From Amylibacter sp. (GTDB lineage Bacteria > Pseudomonadota > Alphaproteobacteria > Rhodobacterales > Rhodobacteraceae), in NCBI GenBank assembly GCA_030625465.1, contig DAOUQS010000141.1:1-5698 (forward strand): 5,698 nt of DNA, in the 5' to 3' direction. The position numbers and the translations under genes are program-made. Shown here piece after piece: positions 1 to 4,302 of the stretch. Position 1 is the first letter of the stretch. The number at the start of each line of letters is the position of its first letter. The notes under the pieces are model-generated. The model made no database searches. It was given only the letters and a program-made list of their open reading frames with translations, and was not told the origin of the DNA.

Positions 1-120
1 CAATTAGCCTGGCTGCGATAACCCATCCCTTTATGGTATCCGCACTGCAAATGTAGTCTGTATAAGGCAAGCGTACACCGCTTAACCCATTCAAAATATT
101 GCTGAATATATATAGGAAAT
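1..120. other. Unassigned flank downstream of tRNA-Ala
   Basis: No coding region, RNA gene or convincing terminator is visible in these 120 bases, which lie just past the 3' end of the minus-strand tRNA. A small inverted repeat (69-73 with 79-83, five-base loop) is the only structure seen; it has no T-run on the minus side, so I do not call it a terminator. The 3' end of a tRNA is a classic integration site for genomic islands, but no copy of the tRNA 3' end occurs elsewhere in the window. Confidence 0.5.
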
Positions 121-196
121 TGGTGGAGCCTAGGAGGATCGAACTCCTGACCTCCTCGCTGCCAGCGAGGCGCTCTCCCAGCTGAGCTAAGGCCCC
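121..196 (-). tRNA. tRNA-Ala (anticodon GGC)
   Basis: This is a complete 76-base cloverleaf on the minus strand with the CCA tail encoded (121-123). The acceptor arms are 190-196 and 125-131 and contain a G3-U70 wobble pair, the main identity element for alanyl-tRNA synthetase. The anticodon stem is 166-170 with 154-158, and the loop places GGC (plus-strand 161-163) at the anticodon. The T-loop reads TTCGATC. It decodes GCC and GCU alanine codons. It lies 69 bases downstream of the FYDLN-acid gene in the same direction and could be read through from it. A weak separate promoter is possible on the minus strand: TTGCGC at 248-253 and TAAACA or CATAAA about 15-17 bases further on. Confidence 0.98.
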
Positions 197-265
197 TTAT
201 GCGCAGAATCGTTTGCGCTTGGGTTGTTTATGAAACACCGCTCACTTGCGCAAGCGGAATTTCAC

Positions 266-616
266 TTAACTGTCGTCAGTTGGTGCGGCAACGTCTGCGA
301 TCTCTTCCAAAGGAACAGTATCGTCGTCGTCGCTGTCATCCAGCACGTCATCGCCCAGATCTACATCCAGGTTGTCGTCATTATCATCAGTGTCCAGAAC
401 ATCTGCTTCATCCGTCAGATCATCTTCTGTGGCTTTGGCAACATTGGCTTTATCGGCCTTGTCGGTCATTGATGTTTTCGGTTTGTCAGTTGAAAAGAAA
501 GACAGTTCGTATTCGATGTCAGTATAAGGACTGACAATCGGATCTTTGTTCAGGTCGTAAAAGCGTTTTCCGGTCTCCGGGCATACGCGTTTCACCCCCC
601 AAGCTTCTTCAGCCAT
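266..616 (-). CDS. FYDLN-acid domain protein (TIGR02300 family), 116 aa
   Basis: This is a small conserved alphaproteobacterial protein of unknown biochemical function. Residues 1-34 form the conserved head, with the CPETGKRFYDLN segment (FYDLN at 19-23) followed by KDPIVSPYT. The head resembles a decayed zinc ribbon: only one cysteine (C12) remains. Residues 64-116 are a low-complexity tail in which 26 of 53 residues are Asp or Glu, including DDSDDDD near residue 96. There is no signal peptide or membrane segment, so it is probably cytoplasmic. The start is well supported: an AAAGGGGAT ribosome site (plus-strand 621-629) has 7 bases between its GGGG core and the ATG. The tRNA-Ala gene follows in the same direction. 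The family call is confident; the role is unknown, and interaction with basic partners or nucleic-acid-binding proteins through the tail is only a guess. Confidence 0.93.
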   Translation of the reverse strand: MAEEAWGVKRVCPETGKRFYDLNKDPIVSPYTDIEYELSFFSTDKPKTSMTDKADKANVAKATEDDLTDEADVLDTDDNDDNLDVDLGDDVLDDSDDDDTVPLEEIADVAAPTDDS

Positions 617-763
617 TTTAAATCCCCTTTACAGGTCATTTTTGGTAATTGTGTTGCCAAGTGCCACAACCTTTGATGCTTGTCAAAGCCTGAATCAATA
701 AACTTTGCCCGCTTAGGCAAATCATGGTTTGAACCGGTGGGTTATTTGCATAAGCTGAACCCT
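617..763. promoter_or_regulatory. Divergent promoter region of FYDLN-acid and metallopeptidase genes
   Basis: This 147-base gap separates divergently transcribed genes and must hold a promoter for each. On the minus strand a perfect TTGACA (plus-strand 681-686) could be the -35 box of the FYDLN-acid gene, but the hexamer 17 bases on (CACTTG) is a poor -10. The TTGACA lies inside a 6-base inverted repeat, CTTTGA (671-676) and TCAAAG (683-688) with a 6-base spacer, which could be an operator. No good plus-strand promoter was recognised. Confidence 0.3.
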
Positions 764-1450
764 ATGGCAGAGCAGATTGAAATTGGGGATCCGCCGATTC
801 CCGTTAGAATAAAGCGTTCCGCGCGGGCGCGGCGCTATTCGCTGCGGATATCCACCAAAGACGGGGCGATCAGCCTGACAATGCCCCGATATGCGGCATT
901 GGCCGCGGCTGTGAACTTTGCCCGCGAACAAGAGGGCTGGATGCGCAAGCATTTGGCCAAACAGTTGAAGCCTTTACCACTGGTTTTCGGTGGATCGGTT
1001 CTGTTTGACGGCGAATACAGACGTATCGAGCCGGGCACGGGCAGGGTGGTCCGGTTCGCGGACGGGGTTTTGTATGTGCCGGGGAAAGCCGATAGGCTGG
1101 CGGGCAAGCTGCGGGCCTATTTCAAAACAATGGCGCGTGAACGTATGGTTAACGCCTCGGTGCATTATGCGGATATGCTTGAGCGCCCGATCGGGCGGGT
1201 AACATTGCGCGATACACGGTCGCGCTGGGGCTCTTGCACCTCTGACGGCAACCTGATGTACTCATGGCGGCTTATCATGGCCCCGCGACAGGTTCAGGCC
1301 TATGTGGCGGCCCATGAGGTGTGCCATTTGATTGAAATGAACCACTCGGACGCATATTGGGCTTTGGTCGCGGGTATTTTCCCGGATTACAAAGCAAAAC
1401 GCGGCTGGTTAAGACTAAACGGAAGTATATTGCACCGTTACCAGTTTTAA
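764..1450 (+). CDS. YgjP/SprT-like zinc metallopeptidase (DUF45, M48-like), 228 aa
   Basis: This is a predicted cytoplasmic zinc-dependent metallopeptidase of the YgjP-like (DUF45) family; its substrates are not established. With numbering from the ATG at 764, the family's TRSRWGSC motif is at residues 151-158, the zinc-binding HEVCH at 184-188 (E185 catalytic) and the third ligand His194 in NHSDAYW. All key residues are present. The N-terminal part (about 10-60) has the basic RSARARRYSLRIS stretch usual for the family. The reading frame extends upstream to a TTG at 680, which would add 28 residues, but neither start has a convincing ribosome site. I prefer 764 because the protein then begins where family members usually do. 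No signal peptide or membrane helix is visible. It lies 38 bases upstream of the GntR regulator on the same strand. Confidence 0.93.
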   Translation: MAEQIEIGDPPIPVRIKRSARARRYSLRISTKDGAISLTMPRYAALAAAVNFAREQEGWMRKHLAKQLKPLPLVFGGSVLFDGEYRRIEPGTGRVVRFADGVLYVPGKADRLAGKLRAYFKTMARERMVNASVHYADMLERPIGRVTLRDTRSRWGSCTSDGNLMYSWRLIMAPRQVQAYVAAHEVCHLIEMNHSDAYWALVAGIFPDYKAKRGWLRLNGSILHRYQF

Positions 1451-1455
1451 ATTCT

Positions 1456-1463
1456 TGACGTCA
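1456..1463. promoter_or_regulatory. Perfect 8-bp palindrome TGACGTCA
   Basis: An exact palindrome lies just after the metallopeptidase stop codon and overlaps a TTGACG hexamer (1455-1460) that could act as a -35 box. Its centre is 17 bases from the centre of the larger palindrome at 1471-1482. It may be a second regulator site or a chance match; an 8-base palindrome alone is weak evidence. Confidence 0.25.
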
Positions 1464-1470
1464 CGGTATT

Positions 1471-1482
1471 TTGTGATCACAA
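1471..1482. promoter_or_regulatory. Candidate GntR operator, palindrome TTGTGATCACAA
   Basis: A perfect 12-base palindrome ends six bases before the ATG of the GntR-family gene. Regulators of the FadR/FCD branch often bind short palindromes with TTGT/ACAA-type half sites and often repress their own gene, so autoregulation is the natural reading. It also resembles two CRP half sites (TGTGA/TCACA) abutted without the normal six-base spacer, which makes a CRP site unlikely. Binding is inferred from position and symmetry only. Confidence 0.45.
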
Positions 1483-1488
1483 GTCTGC

Positions 1489-2142
1489 ATGCCGAATACA
1501 CAACGCCCTTCCGATAAAATAATTCCGCAGCATGAACGGGTCTACCGGTCTTTGCGCAGCCAGCTTATGCACGGCGAGATCAGGGCCGGGATGCCGCTGA
1601 CAATCCGGGGCATCGCCGCGACATACGGGGTCAGTATGACACCTGCACGCGAAGCGGTGCGCAGGTTATCCGCAGAAGGGGCCTTGTCGGTATCTTCAAC
1701 CGGGCGCGTCACTGCACCTTTATTATCAAATGACCGCATAGAGGAACTGGCATCCATCAGGGCCTTGCTGGAACCCGAACTGGCCAGCCGCGCCCAGCCA
1801 AGGGCGCATATGGCCCTGATTGAGCGGCTTTATAAGATTAACAGCGTGACGGCACAGGCGATCGTTAAAAATGATCCGGTGGCTTATATCCGTTCAAATC
1901 TGGAATTTCACCGCACCTTGTATTTACGCGCCCAAGCCCCCGCGATGCTGGCGATGGTTGAAACGGTCTGGTTGCAGCTAAGCCCGACAATGACCGTCCT
2001 TTATGCAGAACTGCAACGCCGCGAAGCGTCGGACAACCACAGGATTGTTATCGCAGCTTTGAAAGCAGGTGATGAGGCCAGTTTGCGGTTAGCGATCCGG
2101 GCTGATGTCACGCAAGGCTTACGCATGCTCACAAATGAGTGA
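1489..2142 (+). CDS. GntR-family transcriptional regulator, FCD (FadR-like) subfamily, 217 aa
   Basis: This is a cytoplasmic DNA-binding regulator that probably senses a small organic acid or metabolite; the effector is unknown. Residues about 12-75 form the GntR winged helix-turn-helix, with the characteristic LTIRGIAATYGVSMTPAREA pattern (37-56) and the LSAEGALSV wing segment. Residues about 83-212 form the all-helical FCD effector domain. Of the four usual metal ligands, His141 (in NLEFH) and His184 (in DNH) are kept, but the first Asp is Asn137 and the last His appears to be Asp206, so metal binding may be altered. The total length is typical. The gene follows the metallopeptidase by 38 bases, and no strong Shine-Dalgarno sequence precedes the ATG. 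The palindrome at 1471-1482 suggests self-regulation; other targets could be the flanking genes, but no second copy of that exact site was seen. Confidence 0.93.
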   Translation: MPNTQRPSDKIIPQHERVYRSLRSQLMHGEIRAGMPLTIRGIAATYGVSMTPAREAVRRLSAEGALSVSSTGRVTAPLLSNDRIEELASIRALLEPELASRAQPRAHMALIERLYKINSVTAQAIVKNDPVAYIRSNLEFHRTLYLRAQAPAMLAMVETVWLQLSPTMTVLYAELQRREASDNHRIVIAALKAGDEASLRLAIRADVTQGLRMLTNE

Positions 2143-2235
2143 GCCCCATTGCGACGGATACCGTTGTATCTTACGTTATATACATATCCCCCTGTCAGCC
2201 TTGGCCTCTCCCCCCCTCTATAGGGGCCACAAGAA

Positions 2236-2273
2236 AACGCCCTGGCAGAATATGAGCAGTCTGTCAGGGCGTT
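2236..2273. terminator. Strong hairpin, probable (bidirectional) terminator
   Basis: AACGCCCTG (2236-2244) and CAGGGCGTT (2265-2273) pair perfectly, and the stem continues through one G-U pair and CAG/CTG to 13 pairs with a 12-base loop (2249-2260). It lies about 94 bases after the GntR stop. Read on the plus strand it is followed by ATATGC rather than a T-run; read on the minus strand it is followed by TTTTCTT. It could end the GntR transcript weakly and block antisense transcription strongly. Confidence 0.55.
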
Positions 2274-2328
2274 ATATGCTAAGAGCGTATAGCACTGCTT
2301 TCATAACCGTTAAAAATAACTAGGAGGT

Positions 2329-2357
2329 TTGCATTCAAGGCTGTAATCTTATATCAT
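2329..2357 (+). promoter_or_regulatory. Candidate promoter of the protease gene
   Basis: TTGCAT (2329-2334) and TATCAT (2352-2357) are separated by 17 bases. The -10 box matches TATAAT at five of six positions and the -35 only at TTG. Transcription would start near 2364, giving a leader of about 78 bases. The prediction is strengthened because a perfect inverted repeat (2354-2372) covers the -10 box and the presumed start point. Confidence 0.35.
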
Positions 2358-2372
2358 GTATTTTATACATGA
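2354..2372. promoter_or_regulatory. 19-bp perfect inverted repeat, candidate repressor operator
   Basis: TCATGTAT and ATACATGA are exact reverse complements around a TTT spacer. The site lies 69 bases before the protease ATG and overlaps the candidate -10 box, which is where a repressor would act. The TGTAT/ATACA cores are of the kind bound by dimeric helix-turn-helix regulators such as GntR or TetR types; the T-N11-A spacing also allows a LysR-type protein. The neighbouring GntR gene is a possible but unproven binder, since its own upstream palindrome has different half sites. Confidence 0.5.
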
Positions 2373-2441
2373 AAACCGTGCCGAAGATGATGGTGGTTAA
2401 ATAGTCTCTGATATCAACTTTGGTTAAGTACACCGGAAGTT

Positions 2442-4004
2442 ATGGATAATTTTCAGAAAACAATGCCCTTAGCTATTGCTTTGGAACACATGACGGGCCC
2501 TTTTCGCGGGTCTGTGACATGGCTTGGTGCATCGGTGCTGGATGTGACCTTGGACGCCGGGCGTTTCATCCATATAACCGAGGCGCGGGCCGGGGAGCCA
2601 AAAAAAGATCGGGTTGCGCGTTTCCACCGTGTTGATGACACTTATGAAGTCGAAATTGCGGAGGGGCAGAATGTCTGGGTAAACGGTGAGCGTGTTACAG
2701 TCCGCCGCTTGAAACATGGCGATACAATCGAATTCGGTGAAACCGGGCCATTATGTCGTTGTCGGGTTTACACAAGTCATTCTCCGGTACGCAATTCGGC
2801 GGCTGACATCCTTAGTGATATTGGCGCGTATCTTAGGGTTAGCCGTCAACCGCTTGCGAAACGCACATTTCGGGCGTTTGGTGCGTTTTTCGGACGCCTT
2901 TCATACGAAACCAGCATGCTTTTCCGGTTTACAGTGCTTGGGGCAATTATCGGCTTTGGATTGCTGGCCTATCAGCAGCATCAGTTGAATAGCCGTTTGC
3001 AACAAGGCATCGATCGCGCAGCAACCCAGCTGGATAGCGTTGCAACCGCTGTGATTAATGCCCAAAAAGAGGCGCTGCGCCCCAGTGATCTGGCAGCTTT
3101 GCGGGACAATTTGGAACAGCGAGTGATTTCGAATGCAATACGGCTGGAAGAACTTGAACAGCGCTCTACCGCAAGTGGGCGGGTTATCGCGGCAGCGAAT
3201 GCCTCAGTAGCGTTCTTGCAAGGCATCTACGGTTTTCGTGAACGTTCAGGAAAGCGTATGCTGCGGCAGGTTGTCAGTAGCAATGGTGTTCCGTTGTTTT
3301 CACCCAGAGGCCAACCTCTGTTGTCGCTTGATGGTAATGGGCCATTGGTGGAACTGCAATTCACCGGCACCGCGTTTGTCATTGGCGAAGACGGTGTGCT
3401 GATCACCAATCGGCATGTGGCTTTGCCTTGGGAACGCAATGCGGGTACCGCCGTACTGGCTGTTGAAGGGGTTGAAGCGGTAATGATAAAATTCATCGCT
3501 TACCTGCCGGGTGAAGCGGGTGCAGTACCCGTTAGTTTGTTTTTGGCAAGTGACACCGCTGATCTTGCCATTTTGCGGTATGAAGGTGGATCAGAAAAAA
3601 TTACGGGATTGAATATTGCTCAGGCTCTGCCTGTTTCGGGTGACGAAGTGATTGTGATGGGCTATCCGACCGGGCTGCGTTCTATGCTGGCACAGTCAGG
3701 CGCAGAGTTTATCGCGGAACTTCAGAAGGAAAAGAATACAGGGTTTTGGAGTGTCGCTGCAAAGTTAGCTGAAAATGGCTATATCGCGCCGCTTGCCAGC
3801 CGCGGTATTGTGAGCCAGGTAACCACGACGACGATCGTCTATGATGCAGAAACCACCTATGGCGGCAGCGGTGGGCCTGTATTGGATATCAATGGTGACG
3901 TTGTTGCGGTTAACGCGGCCATTCTGCCAGAATACGGTGGTTCCAATTTTGGTGTTCCGATTGCAGAAGTACAAGCACTGCTGAAAAAAGCCGCTACCAA
4001 GTGA
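2442..4004 (+). CDS. Membrane-anchored trypsin-like serine protease with N-terminal FHA-like domain, 520 aa
   Basis: This is a predicted inner-membrane protein with a periplasmic protease domain; substrate unknown. Residues about 17-110 resemble an FHA fold: the WVNGERVTVRRLKHGDTIEFG stretch (79-99) matches the C-terminal half of FHA domains, but the usual Gly-Arg phosphopeptide-binding motif is not evident. A basic segment (about 132-152) precedes one transmembrane helix (about 160-177), implying that the N-terminus is cytoplasmic. Residues 178-262 are charged and helical, a possible coiled-coil stalk. The protease domain (about 300-515) has His325 (TNRHVA), Asp374 (TADLAIL) and Ser476 (GGSGGPV), a complete chymotrypsin-type triad. 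No PDZ domain follows, unlike DegP/HtrA. The start at 2442 has GGAAG only two bases upstream; in-frame ATGs at 2463 and 2490 are alternatives that barely change the FHA region. The gene stands alone, with terminator-like hairpins on both sides. Confidence 0.9.
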   Translation: MDNFQKTMPLAIALEHMTGPFRGSVTWLGASVLDVTLDAGRFIHITEARAGEPKKDRVARFHRVDDTYEVEIAEGQNVWVNGERVTVRRLKHGDTIEFGETGPLCRCRVYTSHSPVRNSAADILSDIGAYLRVSRQPLAKRTFRAFGAFFGRLSYETSMLFRFTVLGAIIGFGLLAYQQHQLNSRLQQGIDRAATQLDSVATAVINAQKEALRPSDLAALRDNLEQRVISNAIRLEELEQRSTASGRVIAAANASVAFLQGIYGFRERSGKRMLRQVVSSNGVPLFSPRGQPLLSLDGNGPLVELQFTGTAFVIGEDGVLITNRHVALPWERNAGTAVLAVEGVEAVMIKFIAYLPGEAGAVPVSLFLASDTADLAILRYEGGSEKITGLNIAQALPVSGDEVIVMGYPTGLRSMLAQSGAEFIAELQKEKNTGFWSVAAKLAENGYIAPLASRGIVSQVTTTTIVYDAETTYGGSGGPVLDINGDVVAVNAAILPEYGGSNFGVPIAEVQALLKKAATK

Positions 4005-4096
4005 AATACTGCCAGAGGTGCAAAGCAACCATCGGGAAAGACCTTATGTAAAGTGGCACGGAGCTGATATTTTTGTGACTATTCAGTAAGGAACTG

Positions 4097-4134
4097 GTGA
4101 TGCGCGTAACGCGCCAAGAATCACGAAGGCGTGA
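4097..4134 (+). other. Two mutually exclusive hairpins in 3' region
   Basis: GTGATGCGCG (4097-4106) can pair with CGCGC (4110-4114) and, across a five-base bulge, with ATCAC (4120-4124). The same ATCAC bases also belong to a second hairpin, TCACG-AAGG-CGTGA (4121-4134). The two cannot form fully at once. The first structure would bury the ATG of the micro-ORF at 4100. The pairing is directly visible; any function is speculative. Confidence 0.3.
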
Positions 4135-4165
4135 AAACAGTTTAGATAAATGTGCGCGTAAGTGA
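4100..4165 (+). CDS. Possible 21-codon micro-ORF
   Basis: An ATG at 4100 is preceded by TAAGGA (4087-4092) with seven bases of spacing, a good ribosome site. It reads a 21-residue, strongly basic and hydrophilic peptide beginning MRVTRQESRRREN and ending CARK. I recognise no family. Such an ORF can arise by chance, and the ATG lies inside a potential stem (4097-4106). It lies 95 bases after the protease stop on the same strand. It could be a leader-like peptide, the start of a decayed gene, or noise; noise is the default. Confidence 0.2.
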   Translation: MRVTRQESRRRENSLDKCARK

Positions 4166-4245
4166 CCTATACTTATCGTACTCGAAAAGTTAGCGTTTAT
4201 TGTTAGCTTTGGCTTCATTATCCCAATCCGAAGCCATCAGAATAT

Positions 4246-4284
4246 CCCCTGACAGGTAGTAGTGCCACCTGTCAGGGGGTTTTT
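4246..4284 (+). terminator. Strong rho-independent terminator
   Basis: CCCCTGACAGGT (4246-4257) and ACCTGTCAGGGG (4267-4278) form a perfect 12-bp stem with a nine-base loop, followed by G and five Ts (4280-4284), then ATT. This is a textbook plus-strand terminator and would end the protease transcript, or any small RNA, in the preceding 240 bases. On the minus strand, where lpdA ends at 4303, the hairpin is followed only by ATATTCT; it may still help terminate lpdA. Confidence 0.88.
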
Positions 4285-4302
4285 ATTCCTATATAACAAC
4301 GC

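Larger units (their letters stand above)
2143..2441. other. 299-bp noncoding region before the protease gene
   Basis: No gene is supported here. In order it holds: a small 6-bp stem (2152-2157 with 2161-2166, one G-U pair) just after the regulator's stop; a seven-C run (2210-2216); a strong hairpin (2236-2273); a 7-bp stem with a three-base loop (2274-2280 with 2284-2290); an orphan Shine-Dalgarno sequence (2321-2328); and a candidate promoter overlapped by a 19-base inverted repeat (2354-2372). The right half is AT-rich, as expected for a promoter region. It is therefore mostly regulatory DNA for the downstream protease, plus termination of the upstream unit. Confidence 0.6.
4005..4302. other. 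298-bp noncoding region between protease and lpdA
   Basis: The two flanking genes converge here. The gap holds a potentially switching pair of hairpins around 4097-4134, a 21-codon micro-ORF (4100-4165), a 9-base direct repeat TGCGCGTAA (4101-4109 and 4153-4161), two GTTAGC copies (around 4190 and 4204), a 7-bp stem (4210-4216 with 4230-4236) and the strong terminator at 4246-4284. No standard gene is supported. The length and the plus-facing terminator 240 bases past the protease stop leave room for a small RNA or a structured 3' UTR. Confidence 0.55.

Noticed and set aside
121..196. tRNA 3' end as the attachment site of an integrated island
   Set aside because: No integrase gene and no second copy of the tRNA 3' end is present in the window, and the downstream side is cut off after 120 bases.
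238..257. Hairpin after the FYDLN-acid gene as an intrinsic terminator
   Set aside because: The five-base stem (238-242 with 253-257) has no T-run on the minus strand; the nested CTTGCGCAAG palindrome (245-254) is short.
199..534. Plus-strand reading frame opposite the FYDLN-acid gene
   Set aside because: It is antisense to a recognised gene, begins at the tRNA edge, and its His/Arg-rich composition is that of a shadow of the Asp-coding tail.
655..666. Sigma-54-like TGGCAC...TTGGCA on the minus strand
   Set aside because: The GG and GC elements are not at the required -24/-12 spacing, so it is not a sigma-54 promoter.
1471..1482. CRP/FNR-type site
   Set aside because: TGTGA and TCACA half sites directly abut; CRP sites need about six bases between them.
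2210..2216. Seven-C run as a frameshift or phase-variation tract
   Set aside because: It lies in noncoding DNA after the regulator's stop codon, so slippage would not alter a protein, and it is not in a promoter spacer.
2105..2323. 72-residue plus-strand frame overlapping the end of the GntR gene
   Set aside because: It starts inside the regulator and runs through the strong hairpin at 2236-2273; there is no ribosome site or family resemblance.
3994..4218. 74-residue minus-strand reading frame overlapping the protease end
   Set aside because: It has no ribosome site before its ATG and no recognisable motif, and it runs into the end of a confident gene on the other strand.
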